Assembly (NCBI GenBank): GCA_032251455.1
Contig: JAVVEG010000008.1
Span: forward strand, 73,065-137,064
From: JAVVEG01 sp032251455
Lineage (GTDB): Bacteria > Pseudomonadota > Gammaproteobacteria > Pseudomonadales > Pseudohongiellaceae
Direction of reading: 5' to 3'
DNA: 64,000 nucleotides
The first letter of the stretch is position 1. Each line of letters opens with the position of its first letter. Made by a program: the position numbers and the translations under genes. Below, piece by piece: positions 1 to 7,474 of this stretch. The notes beneath the pieces were generated by a model that had not been told where the DNA came from, did not search any database, and saw only the letters and a list, made by a program, of their open reading frames with translations.

Positions 1-34
1 CGGCAAACTCATTGAACAGATCGATGTTTTTCAT
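1..34 (-). CDS. partial phage tail gene, start only
   Basis: An ATG at 34 overlaps the stop of the gpU-like gene as ATGA, and eleven codons (MKNIDLFNEFA) can be read before the window ends. In P2 the gene after U is the small LysM protein X followed by D, but these first residues do not let me choose. Translational coupling to U and the packed operon make it very likely to be a real gene; its product is unknown. Confidence 0.5.
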   Translation of the reverse strand, partial: MKNIDLFNEFA

Positions 35-507
35 CTGTCGTCATCTCCGGCGAACTCAAGCTGCAGCCTGAAATCAATCCTGCGCGGGGCGCCGTTGCGA
101 TCGTAGAACGTGGCCCCCTCATCCACTTGCAAAATGGCAAACAGGCCATAGACTACGCCGAGCCCGTCAACTAGCAGCCAGGGCCTGCCCAGGCCTGCGA
201 GTTCGCGCATGGCCTGCACCTGGCGCAGCCCGCCCCGGTACTCCGGGTAGATGACGCCCTCGATGTCAATGGTCTCTATGCCTGGACCGGTTGATTGCAA
301 CAGTGGCCGCCGGCCGATGCGCTCCTGGCCAGGCCAGCTGTACGCGGCTGACCGGAATACCGACTGCGGCGCAGCGGTGCCCAGGCTGAACATGTACGGG
401 CCGAGCATCATCATGATGCGGCCACGGTCGCGGATCGTATCCCGGATGAACTCCAGGCCTTCGCGCACGCGGCTGGCATTGCGCAGATTGTTGATGATGT
501 CGACCAT
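31..507 (-). CDS. P2 gpU-like tail completion protein
   Basis: A 158-residue protein matching the P2 gpU family in length and in its place straight after the tape measure gene. In P2, gpU caps or completes the tail at the head-proximal end. The central segment with LGPYMFSLGTAAPQ and a later DIEGVIYPEYRGG is characteristic. The start is taken at the ATG at 507, which overlaps the tape measure stop as TGATG; an upstream GTG in the same frame would lie inside the tape measure gene and has no advantage. Function follows from family and position, not from catalytic residues. Confidence 0.85.
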   Translation of the reverse strand: MVDIINNLRNASRVREGLEFIRDTIRDRGRIMMMLGPYMFSLGTAAPQSVFRSAAYSWPGQERIGRRPLLQSTGPGIETIDIEGVIYPEYRGGLRQVQAMRELAGLGRPWLLVDGLGVVYGLFAILQVDEGATFYDRNGAPRRIDFRLQLEFAGDDDR

Positions 508-2927
508 CAGGCAAGCTCCTGTACGCCTTGGATCTGTGACCACAGCCCGGCGTCACGGAACTCGGCCAGCCGATCGGCCAGCAGATCGGCCAGGTTTTGC
601 GGTGAGGCATTGGGGCCAGCCTGTATTGTGATGTTGGGCCGAAAATCTACCCGCGCCACGTGTATCGCTCTGCCACCAGGTGGGCGGGATCCCGATGCGG
701 CGATCATAGCTGTCGCAGGCGCTCCGGAGGGGCGCGCAGAGCCAGCAACGGCGCTGCTTGCCGGGCCATCGATGGCGCGCGAGACTTGTCCGGTGACTGC
801 ACGCACTGTGTCGACCAGGGCGGATATGGCTGTGCCCAGAGACAGAACCATTGAGTTGGCCGGTTGCGTGGCGGGTTTTTCTGCCTGCGCCAGGGAGGCT
901 GCCTTGGCAACGGCGGGAGCGCTGATTACAGGGGGCTGTATCATCATTCTATCATCGATGGCGCGCGAGACTTGTCCGGTGACTGCACGCACTGTGTCGA
1001 CCAGGGCGGATATGGCTGTGCCCAGAGACAGAACCATTGAGTTGGCCGGTTGCGTGGCGGGTTTTTCTGCCTGCGCCAGGGAGGCTGCCTTGGCAACGGC
1101 GGGAGCGCTGATTACAGGGGGCTGTATCATCATTCTATCATCGATGGCGCGCGAGACTTGTCCGGTGACTGCACGCACTGTGTCGACCAGGGCTGGGCGG
1201 CCGCGCTCGACCCCTTTGGCCAAGGTATCCGGAATGGCCTGGCCGCTGGCGGTCAGGCGCGACAGCGGCCCTTCTTTGGCGTCAGAGAACGGCAGTAAGT
1301 TGCGCACCTTGGCCAGCGCGTCGCGCACCAGGGCCACCGGCTTGTCGATTACTGATCTGAGCCCGGACAGCAGAGTCTCTATCAGCGCCTTGCCCGCGCC
1401 GCTCCAGTCGATGCCTTGCAGGTACTCCAGCGCCTTGCCGAATCCGGACTGCAACAAGCCCAGCGGCGAGAAGTTAAACAGGTTTTTAATGTCCGTAAAA
1501 TCCCCGGTGATGACCCGTTTAATGACCCCGAAGGTGCCGGTGAACCAATCCACCAACACGCCCCATACTGCGCGCAGGGGCGGCAGCGGATCAAACCCGA
1601 TCAGATCCACGAACCAGCTCCAAAAGCCTGCAGCAGTGGTTTTTAAACCAGCCCACAGGTTGGCGAACCACGGTCCTACTGTGTCCCAGTTGGCGATCAA
1701 AATGCCCGCCAGCGCAGCGATGCCGATGATGGTAGCAGTGATCGGATTACTGGCGGCTGCAGCGGCAAGAAGCTTGAGACCTTTGATAACCGCCGGAATA
1801 CCTTTGCCTGCGAAGAACAGGGCGCGTGCGCCGGTATTGATCAGCGCGAGCGCAAACAGGCCCAGCGCGACCGTGGTGGTGACAACCGGGACAATCAGTG
1901 GCGCCCCCAACATCAACCCCAGGGCGCCAGCGGCTACAGTGGCCCCACCAAACTTCTCCACCAGGCGCTGCCCGAAGTCGATCACTGGCCGCAGTCGATC
2001 AACCAGGTCGGCGAACTGCCCCTTGAGCGCCTCGATGCGCCCCGGCAGCCCTGCAGCAAACTCCCGTGCCCACGCTTGGATTTGCGGGCCACGCTCGGTG
2101 ACCAGCGTGGTCAGCTGCGTCAGCCACTGGCCAAAAATCGGCATCAGCTCGGCGCCGATGATGGCGCGAACGCCGCCCAGTGAGGTTTTAGCCTCCAGCA
2201 GCTCATTGCTGAACCGCTCTGCTGCGCGCACCGCATCCTCGCCGAGCAAACCGCCCAGAGTGCGCAGCCTGGCGGCCGCCTCATCCAGCCCTGCACTGCC
2301 ATCGGCGAGCACATTGACAAAGGCCACGCCCTCGGAGTCGAAAAGTTTAAAAGCGATCCGCACGCGGTCAGCCTGGTTGGGTATCTTTTGCATAGCATCG
2401 GCCACAGCGCGCAGCGCCTGATCGGGCGATACACGGGCCAGCGTCTCGGATGACAGGCCGAGCTCATTCAGCGCATCCACTGCCTCACCAGATCCATTTG
2501 CGGCCTCTGCCGTGCGGCGCACAAACCTCTGTATGGCCAGATCAGTAGTTTGAATGGATATGCCAGCCCGCTCGCCGGCAAAGCGCAGCTCTTGCAGTTG
2601 CTCGATGCCGATACCCAGCTTGTCCGCAGTCTTGGCGATCTGATCTGCACTGGCCGCGAACGACGTGGTCATTGCTACCACGGCGCCCACCCCCACCGCG
2701 CCCATCAGCGTCAATCGCCTGGTTACTCGGCCGACCGCACTGGTCAAATTCGCGGCGGATCTGCCGACCCGGGTGAGACTGGCGCCGAGGGCGTCAAAGC
2801 GCAGCCGTTTACTGATCACCTCGGCAGAGCGCCGAAACCCGTCCAGCCGGCGCTGAACACCCACAACCGTGGCTGACATCAAGTCCTTGGCTTTGATCAG
2901 TATGTTCAGTTCGGTCTCTGTTGCCAC
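507..2927 (-). CDS. tail tape measure protein (P2 gpT-like)
   Basis: An 806-residue protein that sets tail length and is injected with the DNA in contractile-tailed phages. The N-terminus is Ala/Val-rich and helical. Hydrophobic stretches lie around residues 330-370 and 395-412, as usual in tape measures. The C-terminal third holds a 62-residue unit (starting ALVDTVRAVTGQVSRAID) present twice in full and once in part, encoded by a 186-bp DNA tandem duplication. The start is a GTG at 2927, just downstream of the E' stop at 2933 and preceded by AAAGAG. It sits between E/E' and U exactly as in P2. The exact repeat is unusual for this family. Confidence 0.93.
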   Translation of the reverse strand: MATETELNILIKAKDLMSATVVGVQRRLDGFRRSAEVISKRLRFDALGASLTRVGRSAANLTSAVGRVTRRLTLMGAVGVGAVVAMTTSFAASADQIAKTADKLGIGIEQLQELRFAGERAGISIQTTDLAIQRFVRRTAEAANGSGEAVDALNELGLSSETLARVSPDQALRAVADAMQKIPNQADRVRIAFKLFDSEGVAFVNVLADGSAGLDEAAARLRTLGGLLGEDAVRAAERFSNELLEAKTSLGGVRAIIGAELMPIFGQWLTQLTTLVTERGPQIQAWAREFAAGLPGRIEALKGQFADLVDRLRPVIDFGQRLVEKFGGATVAAGALGLMLGAPLIVPVVTTTVALGLFALALINTGARALFFAGKGIPAVIKGLKLLAAAAASNPITATIIGIAALAGILIANWDTVGPWFANLWAGLKTTAAGFWSWFVDLIGFDPLPPLRAVWGVLVDWFTGTFGVIKRVITGDFTDIKNLFNFSPLGLLQSGFGKALEYLQGIDWSGAGKALIETLLSGLRSVIDKPVALVRDALAKVRNLLPFSDAKEGPLSRLTASGQAIPDTLAKGVERGRPALVDTVRAVTGQVSRAIDDRMMIQPPVISAPAVAKAASLAQAEKPATQPANSMVLSLGTAISALVDTVRAVTGQVSRAIDDRMMIQPPVISAPAVAKAASLAQAEKPATQPANSMVLSLGTAISALVDTVRAVTGQVSRAIDGPASSAVAGSARPSGAPATAMIAASGSRPPGGRAIHVARVDFRPNITIQAGPNASPQNLADLLADRLAEFRDAGLWSQIQGVQELA
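767..1193 (+). repeat. 186-bp perfect tandem duplication inside the tape measure gene
   Basis: The same 186-bp unit starts at 771, 957 and 1143; the third copy stops matching after 1193. The two full copies look identical base for base when read side by side. 186 is a multiple of three, so the reading frame is kept and 62 residues are added per copy. Perfect identity, including third codon positions, indicates a very recent duplication or ongoing homogenisation. An assembly artefact is possible but unlikely for a unit this short. Confidence 0.97.
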
Positions 2928-2932
2928 GATGG

Positions 2933-3420
2933 TTACTCTTTGTTGGTTTCGTGCACCTGGTTCCAGCGTCCCAGGGCTCTATCCCGCCATTGAATGATTT
3001 CCCCGACCCGCATCTGGACAATGCTGTCCAGCCCCCAATGGAAAATGAATGCGATATCCGCAATCAACTCCGCTAGAACATCCCACTGGGGGAGTCGGGC
3101 AAAAAATAGCGGAACACCTGCGATAGTCTCATCACGTCGCGCGAGCGCAGCTGCTTCATCTCATCGGGACCGAGCCCGCAGCACTCGCCGATGATGCGCA
3201 TGGCGATCTCGCCCGATTTGTGCGGCTGCACCTTTGTCATCGATTCGACATGCGCACCGGTGGGCTCATCGAACCGCAGCTCGCTGCGCTCCTCGCCACC
3301 GGTTTTCAGCGGGATGAGCAGCTCCAGCGTGACGACGCTGGCCATCGCGTCCGTGAGCCGCTTGACATCGATCTCTTCATTTTTGGCGATGGTCGCTACC
3401 CCGTTATCATCGATATTCAT
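2933..3420 (-). CDS. tail assembly chaperone gpE+E' made by predicted -1 frameshift
   Basis: This is the longer form of gpE. At the slippery heptamer (3100-3106) a -1 slip moves the ribosome into a second frame that stays open to the TAA at 2933, giving about 162 residues. The added part contains DIAFIFHWGLDSIVQM and EIIQWRDRA, which match the P2 GpE (E') family pattern of I-F-H-W-x-L and W-x-x-R-A. In P2 and many other tailed phages the shifted product is needed in a fixed ratio to unshifted gpE to chaperone tape measure assembly. The frame, site and downstream domain are visible; use of the shift is inferred. Confidence 0.9.
3073..3420 (-). CDS. tail assembly protein gpE, unshifted form
   Basis: A 115-residue protein between the tail tube and tape measure genes, the position of P2 gene E. 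It ends at a TAG a few codons after the slippery sequence that produces the longer E+E' form. The N-terminal half resembles phage tail assembly chaperones (LELLIPLKTGGEERSELRF). The ATG at 3420 has an AGGAG about ten bases upstream. It acts in the cytoplasm during tail assembly and is not expected in the finished virion. Identification rests on position, size and the adjoining frameshift signal. Confidence 0.88.
   Translation of the reverse strand: MNIDDNGVATIAKNEEIDVKRLTDAMASVVTLELLIPLKTGGEERSELRFDEPTGAHVESMTKVQPHKSGEIAMRIIGECCGLGPDEMKQLRSRDVMRLSQVFRYFLPDSPSGMF
3100..3106 (-). promoter_or_regulatory. -1 programmed frameshift slippery site (TTTTTTG)
   Basis: On the minus strand the heptamer reads T_TTT_TTG in the frame of gpE (Tyr-Phe-Leu codons TAT TTT TTG). 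It fits X_XXY_YYZ and is the same heptamer used by phage P2 gene E. It lies about 24 nt before the gpE stop. Confidence 0.9.
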
Positions 3421-3464
3421 GCCTGGCCGCTCCTTGTTTGTGTCCTGTTTGGTTGTTGTATGGA

Positions 3465-3959
3465 TCAGATGCCCAGACGATCCCTGACTGTGGCCAGCTG
3501 ATCCTCGCCGTTGACGATGCGCACCATGCGCTCGATATCGATTTCGTGTATGACAGTGCCTTCGATCGTCAGCTTGTAATAGTGGCAGGCGAAGGTCGCC
3601 ACATAATTGGCCTGGGATCCGGCTTGCCAGTTGCCGGGGTTGGATCCGACCATCCTGCCGCGCAGCTCAGCCGTGGCGCCGCGCACGGTACCGTCATGGC
3701 TGCTCAGGGCGCCGCGCAGCGTCACCGCGACATCGGGCTTGCCAAACAGCTTCTGCACTTCATCCGGCACTGTGAGAAAGGTCAGCGTCGCCCGCATCGC
3801 TTCCAGGCCCATGTCGATCTCAATGGGCGTGTCGGTGCCGCCGGCGCGCAGCGCCTCGGTTTGGATTTGCAGATCCGGCAAGGTCACCTGACTGGCCTGC
3901 CCGGCATAGTTGCGGCCATCCACGAAGGCGGCCACATTACGCATTACGTCTTTGCTCAT
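3465..3959 (-). CDS. major tail tube protein (P2 FII-like)
   Basis: A 164-residue protein of the P2 FII tail tube family (P2 FII is slightly longer), following the sheath gene with a TGATG overlap. It polymerises into the inner tube around the tape measure. Family features are the N-terminal VAAFVDGRNYAGQASQVTLP and the C-terminal CHYYKLTIEG with EIDIERMVRIVNG. Neighbours FI upstream and E downstream reproduce the P2 F operon order. No anomalies seen. Confidence 0.93.
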   Translation of the reverse strand: MSKDVMRNVAAFVDGRNYAGQASQVTLPDLQIQTEALRAGGTDTPIEIDMGLEAMRATLTFLTVPDEVQKLFGKPDVAVTLRGALSSHDGTVRGATAELRGRMVGSNPGNWQAGSQANYVATFACHYYKLTIEGTVIHEIDIERMVRIVNGEDQLATVRDRLGI

Positions 3960-5155
3960 CAGAACACCTCCACAAGATGATCATTGACCATCGCTGAGCG
4001 GAAAGTGATGCGCTCCGCCACACCGAATGGCGTGAAGTCAAAATCGAAAACCACTTTGCCGGCGGCCATATCGGCAACTGTGTTCAGCTCCGGGGGTGCC
4101 CAGACGCGCCCGCCGGCGATACGCTGCTCGGCAGTCAGCCGGTTCAGGAAGGCCTGTACCCCGCCGGTGACATCCTCGATGTAATTTTTGGTGATGTTGC
4201 GATCCACGGCCCACAGGTGGGTCTCCAGCAGTGAGTCGCGCAGGATGTCAGCAATGCGCACGTGCGCCAGGAACGCCCATTTGACATCTGCGCTGGTGGT
4301 ACGGTTGCCCCACAGCCGGAAGCCGTTCTGCTGGATGGTGGTGGCGATCTCGTTCTCGTTGAGCAAGTTCGCCCGGCTGGTTGCATCCCCCAAGGTAAAA
4401 TCGATTTCGCGCGAGACACCGACGATGCCCGGCACCGGCCGGTTACTTGGGGATGTGTGCCACCCTCGCTCGTTATCGTTATGCGCAATCACGCCAGCCA
4501 CCCGAGCCGAGCCAGGGCGCACCACTGGCGCGGCCAGGGCGGTATCGAACACCGAATACCAGGGGTCGTGCAGGTAGACGCGCCGGCTGGAAAAATCGCC
4601 GCGCATCGTAATGGCATCCGCGTCATTCGTGTTGGGTCCGTCGACGACCACCACAGCGCGCAGCTTGTCAGCCACGCCGACCAGGGCGGCGGCGACCGGG
4701 TTTGCCAGGAACGTGCCGGGCGCGCCGGGATCTTCGGGGCGCTGGTGCGTGTACCCTGGGGCGCACAAAATGCGGGGCTTGACCCCTAAACTCGGCGCAG
4801 CGGCAAGCAGCGCCTGAGCGCCCAGATATTTGCCGGTATCCACGTCCACGCCGCCGACGACATTGGCCAGTGTGGCTGCGGCATCAATACCCTCATCCAC
4901 ACGCACCACGACCACGGCCGCACCGGCGACATCCAGGATATCGTTCAGCGCATCGAGCAGCGTGCCGGCGGCACCCAGCAGGGCCGCCTGGGCGCGATCG
5001 CCCAGAATCAACACCGGCTCATTCAGCGGATAGGCTGCTGCATCAGCATCCGGGGCGGTACCGACCACCCCGATTACTGATGTGGCGGCTAGTTGGATGG
5101 GGCGGATGCCGTCAGTCAACTCGACGACTTCTACTCCGTGCAGGAAATCAGGCAT
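3959..5155 (-). CDS. contractile tail sheath protein (P2 FI-like)
   Basis: A 398-residue sheath protein, almost the length of P2 FI (396). It forms the contractile outer tail layer. The family start is HGVEVVELTDGIRPI. The C-terminal part (VKWAFLAHVRIADILRDSL, VDRNITKNYIEDVTGG, FTPFGVAERITF) is the conserved core that interlocks sheath subunits. AAGGAG lies upstream of the ATG at 5155, and the start overlaps the preceding small gene by 8 bp. This is P2-type rather than Mu gpL-type, so the tail module is not the Mu one. Confidence 0.95.
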   Translation of the reverse strand: MPDFLHGVEVVELTDGIRPIQLAATSVIGVVGTAPDADAAAYPLNEPVLILGDRAQAALLGAAGTLLDALNDILDVAGAAVVVVRVDEGIDAAATLANVVGGVDVDTGKYLGAQALLAAAPSLGVKPRILCAPGYTHQRPEDPGAPGTFLANPVAAALVGVADKLRAVVVVDGPNTNDADAITMRGDFSSRRVYLHDPWYSVFDTALAAPVVRPGSARVAGVIAHNDNERGWHTSPSNRPVPGIVGVSREIDFTLGDATSRANLLNENEIATTIQQNGFRLWGNRTTSADVKWAFLAHVRIADILRDSLLETHLWAVDRNITKNYIEDVTGGVQAFLNRLTAEQRIAGGRVWAPPELNTVADMAAGKVVFDFDFTPFGVAERITFRSAMVNDHLVEVF

Positions 5156-5333
5156 CGCTTAACTCCTTCTTTGGGTTGGATTTGGCCCGGCGCTTGCCGG
5201 GCTGTTTGGGTGTACCTTCCTCGGCCACGTGCGTGCCGAGAAGGTACTGAGCCTGTCGCGAATCTAGCTCTACTTTCTGCCCAGCACGCAGCTGACCGAA
5301 GGATTTGAGTACGGCGTAGGTTTTTTTGCTCAT
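5148..5333 (-). CDS. small basic phage protein upstream of sheath
   Basis: A 61-residue protein with a strong GGAGG before the ATG at 5333, overlapping the sheath start by 8 bp. The first half (KTYAVLKSFGQLRAGQKVEL) resembles a small beta fold; the C-terminus is Lys/Arg/Pro-rich (GKRRAKSNPKKEL). I do not recognise a family with a known function. Its place before the sheath gene and its overlap suggest a structural or assembly role in the tail. Confidence 0.75.
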   Translation of the reverse strand: MSKKTYAVLKSFGQLRAGQKVELDSRQAQYLLGTHVAEEGTPKQPGKRRAKSNPKKELSDA

Positions 5334-5345
5334 TTGTATCCTCCG

Positions 5346-5540
5346 CTACTGTACCGAGTAGAGCCCGGCACTGGATCCGCCTGACACTTGTACAATTGCA
5401 TTTTCAGTGATTTCCTGAACCACCGCTGCCGCCAGGGCGTCAGCCATGCGAGTGACCCAGGAGTGCTCGCCTAACGACTCACCACCTTGCGCCTCGAATT
5501 CAGTGACGATCCGTGCTGATAGACTCGATTGACTTAGCAT
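5346..5540 (-). CDS. small phage protein of unknown function
   Basis: A 64-residue protein with GAGGAG nine bases before the ATG at 5540, between gpV and the small basic gene. It is mostly helical (ARIVTEFEAQGG, ADALAAAVVQEITENAIV) and ends in a Gly/Ser-rich tail. Small genes sit here in other Mu-like phages with P2-type tails, but I cannot assign a role. The strong ribosome site and tight spacing support it as real. Confidence 0.72.
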   Translation of the reverse strand: MLSQSSLSARIVTEFEAQGGESLGEHSWVTRMADALAAAVVQEITENAIVQVSGGSSAGLYSVQ

Positions 5541-5555
5541 GGTGCGGACTCCTCA

Positions 5556-6134
5556 TTACTCTGATGCTTGTTTGCCGACCTTGACGGTCGCCGATCCATC
5601 ACCGTGTGGCACGCCGGTAAAATGGCAAATACTTTCCTGGGTGATGCAGCCCGTACCGCCATTCAGGCGTATCTGCGGCGCATCCACGGTGGCCACGCCC
5701 GCGGCCGTCACGGCGACATCGCCCTGCGACTGCACGATCACATCGCCCGGGATCTGCACAGTCAGCACGTGCAGGGCCCTGTCGTAGTCGATCACAGCGC
5801 CATCGCCCATGACTGTGCGGCGGACATCTACGCTGGCGGCAGGGGCGGCAGCGGCGCTGCTGTACAGCCCGGCCAGGGCCACGGCAGCAACTGCATCACC
5901 GTTGGGTGCCAGCACCATGACCTGTTCACCCACTTCAGGTGGCCACCAGGAGCGATCACCGCCGGCGCGCACAGTCAGCCACGGAATCCAGTCGGTAATC
6001 CGGTCGCTGATCTCCACGCGCAGCTTGACCTGCTCGGTGTAATCGGCTTCAACCACCAGGCCGACTTCGAGCATACGCTTGACGCGGCGCTCCAGTTGGC
6101 TGATGCGTTGTTCCATCTGGTCAAGCACTGACAT
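5556..6134 (-). CDS. baseplate assembly protein V (P2 gpV-like spike)
   Basis: A 192-residue member of the P2 gpV / Mu gp45 family. It forms the central spike that pierces the outer membrane on tail contraction. The N-terminal helix (QMEQRISQLERRVKRML) is followed by an OB-fold region with WIPWLTVRAGGDRSWWPPEVGEQVMVLAPNG. A repetitive beta-helix with many V/T/D positions (DVIVQSQGDVAVTAAGVATV) and a His-containing tip region complete it. It overlaps the gp37-like gene by 14 bp. In P2, V is followed by W, J and I; here those must lie elsewhere, probably left of the window. Confidence 0.92.
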   Translation of the reverse strand: MSVLDQMEQRISQLERRVKRMLEVGLVVEADYTEQVKLRVEISDRITDWIPWLTVRAGGDRSWWPPEVGEQVMVLAPNGDAVAAVALAGLYSSAAAAPAASVDVRRTVMGDGAVIDYDRALHVLTVQIPGDVIVQSQGDVAVTAAGVATVDAPQIRLNGGTGCITQESICHFTGVPHGDGSATVKVGKQASE

Positions 6135-6672
6135 CTGGCGCCTCCGCGATCAGGGTGTAATCCTCTGGATACGACTCGGGCAGCACGCCCAGCCATACTT
6201 CTGTGGGGGTAATCTGGCTGCCGGCCCAGATCGACTCACCCAGGTGCACGACTTGGCGCCAGGTCACTGACCACAGCCCCAGGCCCTTGTTGTCCAGCGC
6301 CGCGACGAATTGGTTCTGCATCCCTTCCAGCCTGGCCCCATCGACCTGAGCGCCCAACTCCCAATGCGCCTGCGGCACCAGCAGCGCCACGGCAGTGGCC
6401 AGGCTCATCGCATCGCCGGCGCGGTTGGCCGCGCCTTTTGCATTACGCGCCAGGCAATACGCCGCCAGGCGCAGATCAAAACTCTGTCGGCCGTCTCCGG
6501 CCTGATCATTCGCATAGGGCGCATCGAGCACCGTCAAAAACACGGCGGGCGCACTGACCAGGGTGCGGTTCGGGCCGTCACTGGCGAACTGCCCGGCGTA
6601 AGTCTCTATCTGCGCCAGGCCGGGCACAGCGCCCTGGATGGCCTCGATCACCGCATCGACCACAAACTGCAT
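6121..6672 (-). CDS. Mu gp37-like protein (DUF1834 type)
   Basis: A 183-residue protein matching the Mu gp37 / DUF1834 family in size and position right after gp36. It is thought to act at the head-tail connection or tail terminus. Recognisable parts are the start (VVDAVIEAIQGAVPGLAQIETY) and the middle (DLRLAAYCLARNAKGAANR). Start and stop overlap its neighbours as is usual in this operon. Only family-level function can be given. Confidence 0.85.
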   Translation of the reverse strand: MQFVVDAVIEAIQGAVPGLAQIETYAGQFASDGPNRTLVSAPAVFLTVLDAPYANDQAGDGRQSFDLRLAAYCLARNAKGAANRAGDAMSLATAVALLVPQAHWELGAQVDGARLEGMQNQFVAALDNKGLGLWSVTWRQVVHLGESIWAGSQITPTEVWLGVLPESYPEDYTLIAEAPDVSA

Positions 6673-7076
6673 CAGAACCCCCCGCCTGGCATGACTTGCC
6701 GCGAGGGCGCAAACTCGGCGCTACCGGCGGTGGAAGAGGGCTCTTTGACACCGAGCTGCACCTGGCCATCAGCCACGCGCGCCAGGAACCGGATGGTGTC
6801 GTCGTAGCGCTTGGTGACCTGGTCAATGGCGTGATCGTCATACAGACGGTAGCGGGCAATGTCGGCAGCGATCGAGACAATGATGCGCGGCACTGGGATT
6901 AGCGGGGTGGTATAGCCGCCGGCCGACACATACCCATCGATCTCACCACTGGCATCCTCGCACGCGGTCTGGACGGCCTGCGCATCGATAGCCTCGCCGG
7001 TGGCATCTGGCGCCAGGCTCAGCAGCTCAGGCTCTCCAAACCGGGTGATCAGATCTTGTAACGTGACATAGGACAT
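6672..7076 (-). CDS. Mu gp36-like head-tail connector (DUF1320)
   Basis: A 134-residue DUF1320 protein, the Mu gp36 equivalent, in the correct order after the major head and gp35 genes. The family begins with YVTLQDLITRFGEPELLSL, and the helical core has ADIARYRLYDD and VTKRYDDTIRFLARVADG. It resembles gp6-type connector proteins in fold and is expected in the neck between portal and tail. The Gly-rich C-terminus (MPGGGF) is typical of the family. Confidence 0.9.
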   Translation of the reverse strand: MSYVTLQDLITRFGEPELLSLAPDATGEAIDAQAVQTACEDASGEIDGYVSAGGYTTPLIPVPRIIVSIAADIARYRLYDDHAIDQVTKRYDDTIRFLARVADGQVQLGVKEPSSTAGSAEFAPSRQVMPGGGF

Positions 7077-7079
7077 GGG

Positions 7080-7379
7080 TTATGACTTCGGCTCTTTTTG
7101 GGATTCATCAGCCAGGACGGCATCCAGGCGCGGATCATCCTGGATGGCTGCCAGCTCTTTTTTGGTCAGCTCGCTGAGCGAGATCGCCTGCACCTCGCGG
7201 CTGAACTGTCGGCCGGCCCGACGCAACCGATTCACACCACGCACGGTGCGCACCCGCAGGATCTTCTCGCTACTGCCTGGCGGCGGCGTAGGCGCAGCGG
7301 CCTTCGGTGCCTTCGGTGCTTTCGGTGCTTTCGGTGCTTTCGGTGCTGCGGGCGAGCCTGTGTTTTCAGTCTCTGGCAT
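7080..7379 (-). CDS. Mu gp35-like protein with FluMu N-terminal-type domain
   Basis: A 99-residue protein. The C-terminal half (VRGVNRLRRAGRQFSREVQ with LSELTKKELAAIQDDPRL) matches the small FluMu/gp35 domain found next to gpT in Mu-like phages. The N-terminal half is a low-complexity Pro-Lys-Ala run (APK five times) encoded by 9-bp DNA repeats. It sits between gpT and gp36 as in Mu. A good AGGAG precedes the ATG at 7379. Role in the head is not known. Confidence 0.82.
   Translation of the reverse strand: MPETENTGSPAAPKAPKAPKAPKAPKAAAPTPPPGSSEKILRVRTVRGVNRLRRAGRQFSREVQAISLSELTKKELAAIQDDPRLDAVLADESQKEPKS
7302..7347 (+). repeat. 9-bp tandem repeat coding Pro-Lys-Ala
   Basis: Five consecutive copies of a TTCGGTGCT-type 9-mer, with one or two differences in the first copies. 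It encodes an (Ala-Pro-Lys)n linker on the minus strand. Copy number could vary by slippage without breaking the frame. Confidence 0.9.
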
Positions 7380-7405
7380 GTGCTGGTCTCCTGTCTGATT
7401 GGGAT

Positions 7406-7436
7406 TAAAAAGCCCCGCCGGTACGGCTGGCGGGGT
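7406..7436 (-). terminator. intrinsic terminator after the major head gene
   Basis: On the minus strand a perfect 7-bp GC stem (CCCCGCC / GGCGGGG) with a 9-nt loop is followed by CTTTTTAA. It lies between gpT and the gp35-like gene. Only about 27 bp separate it from the next start, so it probably reduces rather than stops transcription into the connector and tail genes. Confidence 0.85.
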
Positions 7437-7474
7437 AAAGTGCTTCCTTGCGTGCTATGGCCCCGTCTGAATCG

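Noticed and set aside
767..1193. CRISPR-like or other spaced repeat array
   Set aside because: The units abut with no spacers and are in-frame coding sequence, so this is a coding tandem duplication.
610..2421. Long plus-strand frame of 603 codons
   Set aside because: It lies wholly antisense to the tape measure gene, which has clear family features; its open length follows from GC-rich codon bias, and its repeats only mirror the tape measure repeats.
3100..3106. Frameshift mutation breaking the E/E' gene
   Set aside because: The break coincides with the exact P2 slippery heptamer and both frames are intact, which indicates programmed recoding rather than damage.
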